DNA from: Kibdelosporangium sp. MJ126-NF4
Lineage (GTDB): Bacteria; Actinomycetota; Actinomycetes; Mycobacteriales; Pseudonocardiaceae
Reading direction: 5' to 3'
NCBI RefSeq assembly: GCF_000826545.1
Contig: NZ_CDME01000002.1
Coordinates: forward strand, 2,340,274 to 2,404,273
Length of the DNA stretch: 64,000 nt
Shown: in pieces, positions 1-7,800 of the stretch
Layout of the letters: every line of letters starts with the position of its first letter
Numbering within the stretch: the first letter of the stretch is position 1
Notes under the pieces: model-generated
Databases searched by the model: none
What the model saw: only the letters and a program-made list of their open reading frames with translations
Told to the model about the DNA's origin: nothing
Position numbers and translations under genes: made by a program

Positions 1-1
1 G

Positions 2-142
2 GACACAGCAGCGGACTACCTGGCGCTGCCGAACGTCGGCTGTGTCGGTGGCTCCTGGCTCGTACCGAAAGAAGCGCTGGCTGACAACGACTTCAACCGC
101 GTGAAAGAACTCGCGAAGGCAACCGCCACGCTGCGTGCGTGA
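2..142 (+). CDS. eda: KDPG aldolase, C-terminal end (partial)
   Basis: Only the last 46 codons and the stop lie inside the window. The frame contains NVGCVGGSWLVP, the conserved C-terminal signature of 2-dehydro-3-deoxyphosphogluconate aldolase, followed by a short helical tail ending in TATLRA. The enzyme cleaves KDPG to pyruvate and glyceraldehyde 3-phosphate in the cytoplasmic Entner-Doudoroff route; related enzymes act on the galactonate analogue. The catalytic Lys and Glu lie upstream of the window, so activity and exact substrate cannot be judged. It converges on the DUF6578 gene with 20 bp between the stops. Confidence 0.85.
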   Translation, partial: DTAADYLALPNVGCVGGSWLVPKEALADNDFNRVKELAKATATLRA

Positions 143-162
143 CACAGGGCCTTTGTGGCGGG

Positions 163-549
163 CTAGTCGGCGTCGACCACGTCGAGCTCGACCAGGTAAC
201 CGGCGTGGGAGAGCCCCTCTTCGCGTTCCTCCCACCCGGTGGCCTGCTGCACCGGCCGCAGCACAGCGGATTCCTTGACCGGGTGGAGCATGTTCGGGTT
301 CTTGTCGTCGAACGGCGCGTACTGGCAGAAGACCGCGCGGATGGAGACAACGTCACCGGCCGTTTGAGGAAGCGGAGTATCGGAGTGGTGTTCCTCGGTG
401 TGCGTGATGGTCTCGGCGAGAGGGCCGAAAACGTTGTCCAGCCATTCGTCGTCGGCGTCCAGCAAACCCCACACCACCCGCGAACCAACCCGGAACGCGT
501 CACCGCAGCACTGCAACTGCCAGTCGGCCACCCACACTGTGATGTTCAC
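163..549 (-). CDS. DUF6578 family protein
   Basis: This 128-residue soluble protein opens with ITVWVADWQLQCCGDAF and has SIRAVFCQYAP in the middle and GYLVELDVVDAD at the end. I recognise this layout as DUF6578, an actinobacterial family of unknown function. No signal peptide or membrane segment is visible. The GTG start overlaps the recX stop in a GTGA, so it is translationally coupled to recX and is the third gene of the recA-recX operon. A link to DNA repair is suggested only by that position. The paired Cys residues near the N terminus could bind a metal, but nothing else supports this. Confidence 0.75.
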   Translation of the reverse strand: MNITVWVADWQLQCCGDAFRVGSRVVWGLLDADDEWLDNVFGPLAETITHTEEHHSDTPLPQTAGDVVSIRAVFCQYAPFDDKNPNMLHPVKESAVLRPVQQATGWEEREEGLSHAGYLVELDVVDAD

Positions 550-2096
550 TCGATGGTGTCCAGAAGATCGCTCTCGTCGCCCACATTGGACAGTTCGTCC
601 TTGACGACACGATACGCCAAACCCTGGCTGTAGCCCTTGCGAGCAAGCATGCCGACAAGGCGGCGGATCTTGGTCTGCTGATCGGCCGACCGCAGGGAGG
701 AGAGTTTCTTGCGCACGAGCTGACGAGCCCGCTCCTCCTCAGCTTCCTCATCGACAGCGGCGACAGCCTCAGCGGCAGTGTCGTTGTCGACACCACGACG
801 ACGCAGCTCAATACTCAGCGCCTTACGTCCCATGCCCTGATAGGTATGGCGTGAGCGAACCCAGATCTCGGCAAAAGCCTTGTCATCGATCAACCCGACC
901 TGGTCAAGCCTGCCGAGCACCCGCTCAGCCACCTCAGGAGCAATCTCCTTACGCACCAACGCCTTGTACAGCTCAGCCCGAGTACGAGGCCGAGCAGTGA
1001 GCAAGGTCAGACAGATGTCCTTGGCATGCGCCTCAGGATCACCCCCATGATCAGCCGATGCCCGCCGCCCCTGGCGAGCATCACGCTCATCAGCGTTCCC
1101 AGCCCGACGCGCCCCATCCGCAGAGCTCTTGCGAGACCTGCGCCCCTCACCCGAAGGAGCCTTCCGAAATCGGCGTTCCTCGCGCTCATCAGCGCTCCGA
1201 GCTCCGGGCTCTTCCTCATCCGAGGAAAGCTTCGTCACACCACCAGCCGCTGATCGCCGCGCAACTCGAGCAGGACGTCCGGAAGACTGGCCTGTCCGAT
1301 CATCGTCAGACAAATCACCACCCGAAGAAGCCCCGGATTGCACGGACTGAGCGGACAAACTTGCTACCTGTTCCCGCAACCGCGCCAACCGCGCATCCTG
1401 CGAGGAATCGTCCGACTCGGCTACCGCAGCATCGCCACCTGGCCGATGGCCGCCATCCGCCGACACCTCGGCGATCCGAGAGCGCAACCGCGCCAGCTGA
1501 TCATCTCGGGAAGGCAGCGGATCCCGCACACCATGCTCCACCGAGGACACAGACCCCACAGACCCAGCAAAATCACTGGCCCCAGCGGACCCCGCAGGCC
1601 CAGGAGCATCAACAGCTCCAGCGAACCTCACAGGCCGACCGGACTCGGCAAGCTCAGACCTCAGAGACTCAACGGGCTCAGGTGATCCCCCAGGCGCAGC
1701 AGTCCTCGCAGGCCCAGCTTCTACGAACCTCCCAGGCCGTGCAGGCTCTGCGAGCTCCGCAGACCCAGCAGGCTCGGACCTCGTAGACCCAGCGGACCCA
1801 CCAGGCCCAGCGAGTTCAGTCCGCTCACCAGACTGGGCAGAATCTGCGGGTGTGGGTGCCGCCTCGGCAGGGTCTGTCAGCTCCGCGAGTCCGGCGGAGT
1901 CGGTGCTCTCCTGGGCATCCCGCCCGGCCTTCGGCGCCACGTCTGGTTCCGAAGGCCGGTGTGCGGGATGTGTCGGCTCCGGCGGGGTTGGTTCTTCCCC
2001 GGCCCAAGGGTCGATACTCGGTTCCGCCGGTGCCTGGGCTCGCTGGTCTGTCACCCAGTCCTTGAGCCACGTCAAATCGCCAGCAGGATCTGGCAT
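546..2096 (-). CDS. recX: RecX regulatory protein with a very long N-terminal extension
   Basis: RecX binds RecA filaments and restrains recombinase activity. The RecX domain is the last 157 of 516 residues (about 360-516), helical and basic, containing LGRLDQVGLIDDKAFAEIWV and later MLARKGYSQGLAYRVVKDEL. The preceding 359 residues are low-complexity, rich in Ala, Glu, Ser, Pro and Gly, with loose repeats such as AGSAELAEPA and an Arg/Asp-rich stretch before the domain. Typical RecX proteins are 150-200 residues, so the extension is more than twice the size of the domain. The start [15 protein letters not shown] overlaps the recA stop as ATGA, which shows translational coupling and supports the long form. 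Confidence 0.9.
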   Translation of the reverse strand: MPDPAGDLTWLKDWVTDQRAQAPAEPSIDPWAGEEPTPPEPTHPAHRPSEPDVAPKAGRDAQESTDSAGLAELTDPAEAAPTPADSAQSGERTELAGPGGSAGSTRSEPAGSAELAEPARPGRFVEAGPARTAAPGGSPEPVESLRSELAESGRPVRFAGAVDAPGPAGSAGASDFAGSVGSVSSVEHGVRDPLPSRDDQLARLRSRIAEVSADGGHRPGGDAAVAESDDSSQDARLARLREQVASLSAQSVQSGASSGGDLSDDDRTGQSSGRPARVARRSAAGGVTKLSSDEEEPGARSADEREERRFRKAPSGEGRRSRKSSADGARRAGNADERDARQGRRASADHGGDPEAHAKDICLTLLTARPRTRAELYKALVRKEIAPEVAERVLGRLDQVGLIDDKAFAEIWVRSRHTYQGMGRKALSIELRRRGVDNDTAAEAVAAVDEEAEEERARQLVRKKLSSLRSADQQTKIRRLVGMLARKGYSQGLAYRVVKDELSNVGDESDLLDTIE

Positions 2097-3139
2097 CAGA
2101 AGTCGACGGGGGCTGGCGCCGCTTCCTCGGCGTCAAGCTTCGGGCCGATCCCCATCTTGTCCTGGATTCGCTTCTCGATGTCGTTGGCGACGTCCGGGTT
2201 TTCGCGCAGGAACCGGCGGGCGTTCTCCTTGCCCTGCCCCAACTGGTCGCCCTCGTAGGTGTACCAGGCACCGGACTTGCGCAGGATGCCCTGATCGACG
2301 CCCATGTCGATGAGCGAGCCCTCCCGACTGATGCCGAAGCCGTAGAGAATGTCGAACTCGGCCTGCTTGAACGGTGGGGCCACCTTGTTCTTGACGACCT
2401 TGATGCGGGTGCGGTTGCCGACCGGCTCGCCGCCGTCCTTCAGGGTCTCGATCCGGCGGACGTCGAGCCGGATCGACGCGTAGAACTTCAGCGCCTTGCC
2501 ACCGGTGGTGGTCTCCGGCGAGCCGAACATCACGCCGACCTTCTCACGCAGCTGGTTGATGAAGACCGCGGTGGTGCCGGAGTTGCTCAGCGCACCGGTG
2601 ATCTTGCGCAGCGCCTGGCTCATCAGCCGGGCCTGCAGACCCACGTGGCTGTCGCCCATCTCGCCCTCGATCTCGGCACGGGGGACCAGCGCGGCGACCG
2701 AGTCGATGACCAGGATGTCCAGCGCACCGGACCGGATCAGCATGTCCGCGATCTCCAGCGCCTGCTCACCGGTGTCCGGCTGGGAGACCAGCAGCGCGTC
2801 GGTGTCGACACCCAGCGCCTTGGCGTACTCCGGGTCGAGCGCGTGCTCCGCGTCGATGAACGCGGCGATGCCGCCTGCCTTCTGCGCGTTGGCCACGGCG
2901 TGCAGGGCGACGGTCGTCTTACCGGAGGATTCCGGGCCGTAGATCTCGACGATGCGGCCTCGGGGGTAGCCACCGATCCCGAGGGCGACGTCCAGGACGA
3001 CGGAGCCTGTCGGGATGTACTTGATCGGGGCGCGCACCTCATCACCGAGACGCATGACCGAGCCCTTGCCGTACTGCTTGTCGATCTGGGCGAGGGCGAG
3101 CTCGAGGGCTTTGCCCCGGTCGGGTGCTGCTGGTGCCAT
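2096..3139 (-). CDS. recA: Recombinase RecA
   Basis: RecA forms ATP-dependent filaments on single-stranded DNA for homologous recombination and triggers LexA self-cleavage. The 347-residue product has the Walker A motif GPESSGKTT, the Walker B region [12 protein letters not shown] and the L2 region [20 protein letters not shown]. No intein is present. I chose [20 protein letters not shown] as the start because GAGGTGG lies 8-10 nt upstream; an in-frame extension of 22 residues to 3205 has no such support. The stop overlaps recX. An SOS box lies about 105 bp upstream. Confidence 0.98.
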   Translation of the reverse strand: MAPAAPDRGKALELALAQIDKQYGKGSVMRLGDEVRAPIKYIPTGSVVLDVALGIGGYPRGRIVEIYGPESSGKTTVALHAVANAQKAGGIAAFIDAEHALDPEYAKALGVDTDALLVSQPDTGEQALEIADMLIRSGALDILVIDSVAALVPRAEIEGEMGDSHVGLQARLMSQALRKITGALSNSGTTAVFINQLREKVGVMFGSPETTTGGKALKFYASIRLDVRRIETLKDGGEPVGNRTRIKVVKNKVAPPFKQAEFDILYGFGISREGSLIDMGVDQGILRKSGAWYTYEGDQLGQGKENARRFLRENPDVANDIEKRIQDKMGIGPKLDAEEAAPAPVDF

Positions 3140-3243
3140 CTGAAGTCCACCTCGTTGGTTCGAGCGGTCTGTGTCGGAGGAGACGCTACGGGTGGGGACC
3201 GACAATTTCGGGGGACCGCCGATCCCGGTGCCCCGCCATCGTA

Positions 3244-3259
3244 GCGAACACGTGTTCGA
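3244..3259 (-). promoter_or_regulatory. SOS box (LexA operator) of recA
   Basis: On the minus strand this reads TCGAACACGTGTTCGC, one base off the palindromic actinobacterial LexA site TCGAAC-N4-GTTCGA. A candidate -10 hexamer, TACGAT, follows directly on the minus strand (3243-3238), so LexA would cover the spacer of the recA promoter. Damage-inducible expression of recA-recX-DUF6578 is therefore expected. Confidence 0.88.
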
Positions 3260-3292
3260 CCCGTTCGCGCGACACGCCCGCCAAGCGTCGGA

Positions 3293-3487
3293 TCAGCGTC
3301 GCTCTGCCGGGACCCCCAGGTCGTCGCAGACCGCGCGCCAGATCCGCTTCGGATCGACGCCCGCGTCGAGCGCCTGGTCGACGGTTCGACCGCCGAGCGC
3401 GCCAAGAACATGGTCACGGGCGAGCATCTCGGCACGGACCGCGCCGAACTCGTCCGCCATCAGGTTGCGGAAGACCGTAGTACGCAT
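3293..3487 (-). CDS. DUF3046 family protein
   Basis: This 64-residue protein, MRTTVFRNLMADEFGAVRAE and onward, matches DUF3046, a small actinobacterial family usually found just upstream of recA. It has no signal peptide or membrane segment, and the second half, VDPKRIWRAVCDDLGVP, is helical. Function is unknown. A TTG one codon earlier could also start translation, but ATG at 3487 fits the family. It lies 153 bp upstream of recA on the same strand, with the SOS box between them, so it is probably transcribed separately from the damage-inducible unit. Confidence 0.85.
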   Translation of the reverse strand: MRTTVFRNLMADEFGAVRAEMLARDHVLGALGGRTVDQALDAGVDPKRIWRAVCDDLGVPAERR

Positions 3488-3507
3488 CAACCACTAGGTT
3501 AGTGAGC

Positions 3508-3621
3508 GTGGAACCACCCAACGGACTCGAGTCGGTAGGACTGTGGGTCGTGTCGTTCGGCAGCGTGATCGCGGCACTGGTTGTGATCATCTTCTGGCTG
3601 CGCAACAACCGCAGGCGGTAG
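3508..3621 (+). CDS. Small single-pass membrane protein
   Basis: This 37-residue frame starts at GTG 3508 or two codons earlier at 3502. After VEPPNGLES comes one strongly hydrophobic segment, VVSFGSVIAALVVIIFW, and the protein ends with the basic cluster LRNNRRR. The topology is a textbook N-out, C-in micro-membrane protein. A TAGGTT hexamer at 3495-3500 sits seven bases before GTG 3508, which would suit a leaderless transcript. It is divergent from the DUF3046 gene with only about 20 bp between starts. No homologue comes to mind, and the call rests on composition and topology alone. Confidence 0.5.
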   Translation: MEPPNGLESVGLWVVSFGSVIAALVVIIFWLRNNRRR

Positions 3622-3660
3622 TACCGTCGCGGACGAGGCGAGATCGGAGCTGGACCAGTC

Positions 3661-4089
3661 ATGCGTTTCATGATCATCATCAAGTCCGACGAGAAGACCG
3701 ACGCCGGCCGGGTGCCGTCGGAGGCGGAATTCGCCGCGATGGCCCAGTTCAACCAGGAGATGGCGGACGCGGGCATCCTGCTGGGCGCCGAGGGCCTGCT
3801 CGACAGCGGCAAGGGCGCGCGGGTGAGGTTGTCCGGCGGCAAGACCACGATCACTGACGGCCCGTTCACCGAGTCCAAGGAGCTCGTCGCGGGCTTCTGG
3901 CTGATCAGGACCAACTCGTTGGAGGAGGCGATCGACTGGGCGAGCAGGGTGCCCAGCCCGCCGACGATCGAGACCAACCTCGAGGTCCGGCAGGTCGTCG
4001 ACGCGGCCGAGGACTACGCCGAGACGTACACCGAGGGGCTCAGGGACGGCGAGGACAAGCTCAGGGAGCAGATCGCCGGGAACAAGTGA
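3661..4089 (+). CDS. YciI-like (DGPF domain) protein
   Basis: This 142-residue cytoplasmic protein starts MRFMIIIKSDEKTDAG and carries TDGPFTESKELVAGFW, the hallmark of the DGPF/YCII-related family. The family adopts a dimeric alpha/beta barrel fold; in actinomycetes its members often sit beside ECF sigma factors or TetR regulators, and the reaction is generally unknown. The last 30 residues (EDYAETYTEGLRDGEDKLRE) form an acidic helix beyond the core domain. It converges on the TetR gene with 7 bp between stops. Confidence 0.85.
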   Translation: MRFMIIIKSDEKTDAGRVPSEAEFAAMAQFNQEMADAGILLGAEGLLDSGKGARVRLSGGKTTITDGPFTESKELVAGFWLIRTNSLEEAIDWASRVPSPPTIETNLEVRQVVDAAEDYAETYTEGLRDGEDKLREQIAGNK

Positions 4090-4096
4090 CGGCGGG

Positions 4097-4726
4097 TCAG
4101 CCCAACAGCTGCTGACGGAGGGTCGCGTTCAGCCAGTCCCGGTACTGAGCCGGTGACCAGCCACGTTCGTTCACCAGCATGTGGAAGACCGTCGGGTGGT
4201 TGAACGTCCACAGCAGGTCGGTCGCGGCCTCGACAGTGAGACCGGCGCGCAACCCGCCCTTGCTGTCGAGCGACCGGACGATCACGCCCTGGTTGGCGTG
4301 GAACTCCGCCTGCATCGTGCGCCACAACTCGGCGATCTCCTTGTCGGCAGCGGCGGCGCTCCTGATCACTTCGAGCACGTCGGCGAAGCGCTGCTTGCGA
4401 TCGGCGTTGCGCGTGTAGAGGTCCATCTGCCTGACCGGGTCCGGTTCCTCGATCATCTCCGTGAACCAGTCCCTGTCGACCACCGGGACCTGATCGTCGT
4501 CGCCGTGCAGCGCCAGGTCCCACACCGACAACAACAGCTGTCGTTTCGTGGGGAACGACAGGTACACGGTCTTGGTGGACACACCGGCCGCACGCGCGAT
4601 GTCCGGCACGGTTGTCGCCGCGTAACCGCGCGCTCCGAACAACTCGCGCGCGGCTTCCAGGATGTCCCGCCTGGTGGCTTTCGCCTGCGCCGCCCGCCTG
4701 GGCGAGTGATAGGGCCGACCTTCCAC
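4097..4726 (-). CDS. TetR family transcriptional regulator
   Basis: This 209-residue regulator has a typical N-terminal TetR DNA-binding domain at residues 18-64: RDILEAARELFGARGYAATT, then VPDIARAAGVSTKTVYLSFP. The rest is a helical ligand-binding domain with no residues I can tie to a ligand. Translation starts at GTG with AAGG upstream. It is divergent from the small LuxR-type gene, and a long inverted repeat in the 57-bp gap is the likely operator, so it probably represses both itself and that neighbour. The inducer is unknown. Confidence 0.9.
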   Translation of the reverse strand: MEGRPYHSPRRAAQAKATRRDILEAARELFGARGYAATTVPDIARAAGVSTKTVYLSFPTKRQLLLSVWDLALHGDDDQVPVVDRDWFTEMIEEPDPVRQMDLYTRNADRKQRFADVLEVIRSAAAADKEIAELWRTMQAEFHANQGVIVRSLDSKGGLRAGLTVEAATDLLWTFNHPTVFHMLVNERGWSPAQYRDWLNATLRQQLLG

Positions 4727-4746
4727 GGTGGGTACCTTAGCCCACC

Positions 4747-4773
4747 ATTGACTACATGAGTAGAGTAGTCAAT
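4747..4773. promoter_or_regulatory. Palindromic operator between TetR and LuxR-type genes
   Basis: Perfect 9-bp arms ATTGACTAC (4747-4755) and GTAGTCAAT (4765-4773) flank a 9-bp spacer. The left arm contains TTGACT, a good -35 for the rightward gene, with AATACT at 4771-4776 as a possible -10 (16-bp spacing). Occupancy by the TetR protein would block that promoter. Assignment to the neighbouring TetR is inferred from position. Confidence 0.7.
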
Positions 4774-4783
4774 ACTCGCAACC

Positions 4784-5071
4784 ATGACCGAAAGCGCTAC
4801 TTTCGCCGACGCGGACGCGCGGCAGGCCACACCCCAAACACGACTGGCCACACTGGAGCCCGAGCAGCCGACTTCGAAGCCGCTGACCAAGCGGGAAGCC
4901 GAGATCGTCCGGCTCGTCGGCCACGGACTGTCCAATGCGGACATAGCCGCACAGCTCTTCCTCAGCGCGCGCACTGTCGAGACCCACCTGAGCAACAGCT
5001 ACCGGAAGCTCGCCATCACGTCGCGGCTGCGCCTCGCACGCTGGGCTTTCCAGCACGACGGCGAGTTCTGA
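4784..5071 (+). CDS. Small LuxR-type HTH protein
   Basis: This 95-residue protein consists of a 30-residue disordered leader and a complete LuxR/GerE DNA-binding domain (about residues 32-90): [20 protein letters not shown], then [23 protein letters not shown]. There is no receiver, PAS or ligand domain, so it resembles single-domain regulators rather than a normal response regulator. It starts at ATG 11 bp after the palindromic operator and is probably controlled by the divergent TetR protein. Its targets are unknown. Confidence 0.8.
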   Translation: MTESATFADADARQATPQTRLATLEPEQPTSKPLTKREAEIVRLVGHGLSNADIAAQLFLSARTVETHLSNSYRKLAITSRLRLARWAFQHDGEF

Positions 5072-5090
5072 GACACGGCACCGAAGGTCG

Positions 5091-5870
5091 TCAGGCGCTG
5101 ATGCTGTGCTCGGTGAACGTCCCCACTTCGGTGAATCCGATGCCGCGGTAGATCGACTGCCCATCGGGTGACGACTGCAGCACAGCAGTGTCGACACCCT
5201 CCGCACGCGCCGCCAGCAAGGCCACGAGCGTGATGGCACGGCCGAACCCACGGCGCCGGTGACTGGCCAGTGTCGAGACGTTGTAGATCCCGGCGACCTC
5301 GTGCGCCAGGAAGACCTCTGCCGCACACACGGCGACGCCCTCGTGGTAGCCGACGAAGTACCGCGCCTGGCACTCGGGATCCAGCGCTGCCCCCGCGGCC
5401 CGCTCGTAGAACCGGATGACACCGGGAGAGGGCGGGTCCCAGTTCGCGGCGACCACGCCCGCGTACTCCGCGAGCTCGACCGGAGCCGTCACCCGGCGGA
5501 TCTCCAGTCCGTCCGGGATCTCCGGCTCGGGCAGTGTGGACAGTGCGGCGACCATCCCGGGTTCCGGGTCGTGCGCGGGGAACCCGGCCGCCTCAATGCG
5601 CTGCGACAACGAGTCCGGCGTTGACGTCGAGTCGACCCACCAGGAGAACACGCCGTCGACCGACGCCACCGTCTCAGCGATCCGCTCGTCCACGTCGGAC
5701 GCGGAGAACCGGGCCCCGGCGATGATGTTGAACGTGTCGTCGCCGACGTCGCCGTCCACGATCACCACGTCATCGGTCCGTACCACGGACATTCCCTCAG
5801 TCCGTAGGTGCAGGTGTGCCGAGTGTGCGATGAAGTTGGCCACCAACAGATCAGGTACCAGGCTGGACAT
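5091..5870 (-). CDS. GNAT family N-acetyltransferase
   Basis: This 259-residue protein has a GNAT acetyltransferase domain in its second half. The region AGIYNVSTLASHRRRGFGRA contains the acetyl-CoA pyrophosphate-binding R-R-G-x-G segment, and SSPDGQSIYRGIGFTEVG is the usual C-terminal motif. The first ~125 residues look like a degenerate second GNAT half, as in tandem-GNAT proteins. The acceptor substrate cannot be deduced. The start codon lies inside the 3' end of the Hsp70-like gene (20-bp overlap), so the two are co-transcribed. Confidence 0.85.
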   Translation of the reverse strand: MSSLVPDLLVANFIAHSAHLHLRTEGMSVVRTDDVVIVDGDVGDDTFNIIAGARFSASDVDERIAETVASVDGVFSWWVDSTSTPDSLSQRIEAAGFPAHDPEPGMVAALSTLPEPEIPDGLEIRRVTAPVELAEYAGVVAANWDPPSPGVIRFYERAAGAALDPECQARYFVGYHEGVAVCAAEVFLAHEVAGIYNVSTLASHRRRGFGRAITLVALLAARAEGVDTAVLQSSPDGQSIYRGIGFTEVGTFTEHSISA

Positions 5871-7683
5871 TCTTTTCCCAGTAGTTCGCGATGTCGTCGG
5901 GGCTTCCGGCGTCGCGCAGCTGGACCTTGCTCAGCACGCCGACGACCGGCCGGTCCTTGACCGTGAAGATCAACTTTCCGGTGCCGCTGCTGACCGCCGC
6001 GCGGTACTGGCCGGTCAGGCCGTTGCCCTTCCAGTCGGCTGTGACCATCTCGCCGCCCATCGAGCCGATCACGGACTGGGCCTGCTTGGTGGCGTCGTCG
6101 TTCGACGTCGCCTGCAGGTACGAGACCTGGTAGTCCTCGCTCAACGTGCACGTCGCGCTCAACCCGGCTGAGGCGTCGAGGCCGCTGCTTTCCACGCCCG
6201 GCTTGCACGAGTTGTTGTCCGGCACGGTCCCGGCCAGCTGCCGCAGGCACTGGGTGAAGCCCTTGGCGTCCTTGTCCCCCGGGCTCGAGCAGTCCGCGGC
6301 CGAAGCACCGCCACCGCCCGGCAGCAGGAAGATCCCGGCGACCACGGCGAGCACGACGACGAGCGCGGCACCACCGATCAGCAGCTTGCGGTCCGGCTTC
6401 TTCTTGGACGACGCGGGCGTCAGGGTCGGGAAGTTGCTGGGCAGCGGCGCGGGCGCCTGCGGCGCCGGTGGCTGCTGTTGAACCGGGAAACCACCGCTCG
6501 ACGGCGTGGGCGTGGGCGGGCGGTAGTTCGCGCGGACCGGCGCCATCGTCGCGGTCGGCTGGTCCTCGCTCAGCGCGCTCTGCACGTTCTGGGTCTGGGT
6601 GCGGGCGCTGATGCCCTCGTGTGGCACGTGGTGCGCGCCGAGCGCCACAGCGGTCTCCGGCTGGTCGAGGCTCGCGGGCACAACCCGCAGCTGCTCGGCG
6701 ATCAGCGTCGCGACCAGCGGCATCCGGCTCGACCCACCGACGAGGTAGATGCCGAGCAGCCGGTCCGGCGTCATCCCGGTCGACCGGATCGTCGCGGCCA
6801 GCAGCTCGACGCTGCGCAGCAGGTTCGGCCGGACCAACGCCTCCAGCTCGGCCCGCGTGACGAGCACGTCGTCGAACGGTTCGGGCATCGGCACCTCGGT
6901 CTGCGGGTGCCGGGACAGTGCTTCCTTGGCGGCCTTGACGTCCTCACGCAGCGAGCGCTGCGCACGGCGGTCGCCCGTGGTCTCCGGACGGAGCAGGCGC
7001 TGCCAGCGGGCTGGGTCGCGGTGCGAGACCTCACGGCCGACGTGTTCGAGCATGGCCTGGTCGACGTCCAGACCACCGAGGTCGGGCAGGCCGTCTTCGG
7101 CGAGCACGGCGAAACCGCTCTGTGTCGCGCCGACCACGGCGATGTCGAACGTGCCCGCGCCGAGGTCGTAGACGGCGAGCGCCCTGCCCGCCGCCAGCGA
7201 CTGGCCAGGGAAGGAGGCGAAGTGCGCGGCCGCGGCCACGGGCTCCGGCACGAGCAGCAGGTTGTTGCCAAGACCGGCCAGCCGGGCGGCCGCCATCAGC
7301 ACGTTGCGCCGGGTCGGGCCCCATTGGGCGGGGTGGGTCAGCCGAACCTCGTCGGGTTTCGCGCCGCCCAACTGTCGTGACGTCTCCTCGCCGACGCGGC
7401 TCAGCACGGCGGCGAGCGCATCGGTCACGGGCACGACCGTGTCGCCGAGCAGCAGCGTTCCCTCGTCGACGCGTCGTTTGGGGTTGGGTTCGAAACGCGA
7501 CGGATCCAGCCTCGCCCGGCGTTCGGCATCTCTGCCGACCACCAGGTTGCCGTCCTCACCGGCGAAGACAGCGGACGGCATGGTGGCGGAGCCGTCGACC
7601 TCGACCACGCGAGGTGGGCGTCCGTGGGCGGACAGCACAGCGACGGTGTTCGACGTGCCAAGGTCAACTGACAGGACGCGCAC
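5851..7683 (-). CDS. Membrane-anchored Hsp70-like protein
   Basis: The 610-residue product starts RVLSVDLGTSNTVAVLSAHG, the phosphate-1 loop of the Hsp70/actin ATPase fold, followed by AVYDLGAGTFDIAVVG (phosphate-2) and LVGGSSRMPLVATL (adenosine loop) within the first ~340 residues. There is no canonical DnaK substrate-binding domain. A Pro-rich linker leads to one transmembrane helix (about 434-456, LLIGGAALVVVLAVVAGIFL) and a ~150-residue extracytoplasmic domain with several Cys. GTG at 7683 is preceded by AAGGGGAGAG. It probably couples a cytoplasmic ATPase state to an envelope domain; the partner is unknown. A longer frame to 8373 is antisense to the next gene. Confidence 0.88.
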   Translation of the reverse strand: MRVLSVDLGTSNTVAVLSAHGRPPRVVEVDGSATMPSAVFAGEDGNLVVGRDAERRARLDPSRFEPNPKRRVDEGTLLLGDTVVPVTDALAAVLSRVGEETSRQLGGAKPDEVRLTHPAQWGPTRRNVLMAAARLAGLGNNLLLVPEPVAAAAHFASFPGQSLAAGRALAVYDLGAGTFDIAVVGATQSGFAVLAEDGLPDLGGLDVDQAMLEHVGREVSHRDPARWQRLLRPETTGDRRAQRSLREDVKAAKEALSRHPQTEVPMPEPFDDVLVTRAELEALVRPNLLRSVELLAATIRSTGMTPDRLLGIYLVGGSSRMPLVATLIAEQLRVVPASLDQPETAVALGAHHVPHEGISARTQTQNVQSALSEDQPTATMAPVRANYRPPTPTPSSGGFPVQQQPPAPQAPAPLPSNFPTLTPASSKKKPDRKLLIGGAALVVVLAVVAGIFLLPGGGGASAADCSSPGDKDAKGFTQCLRQLAGTVPDNNSCKPGVESSGLDASAGLSATCTLSEDYQVSYLQATSNDDATKQAQSVIGSMGGEMVTADWKGNGLTGQYRAAVSSGTGKLIFTVKDRPVVGVLSKVQLRDAGSPDDIANYWEKNVQPGT

Positions 7684-7766
7684 TGACTCTCCCCTTTGAC
7701 GTGACCGGATGGTCGGCCCAGATGCTGCCATGCCGACGGGTGCGGGTGGGTCCGGGTTGACTTTCT

Positions 7767-7800
7767 GCTCATTCTGAGCACGATGACGCTCAGAATGAGC
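7767..7800. promoter_or_regulatory. 13-bp inverted repeat at the start of the sugar-acid operon
   Basis: GCTCATTCTGAGC (7767-7779) and its exact reverse complement GCTCAGAATGAGC (7788-7800) are separated by 8 bp. Each arm is itself nearly palindromic (GCTCA-N3-TGAGC). The element covers both possible start codons of the kinase gene, so a bound regulator would block initiation or a leaderless start. The DeoR-family protein encoded two genes downstream is the obvious candidate binder. Confidence 0.75.

Noticed and set aside
1058..1786. Long plus-strand open frame opposite the recX extension
   Set aside because: It is antisense to a low-complexity, high-GC coding stretch; composition is a mirror of recX codons and it lacks any domain or ribosome-binding site.
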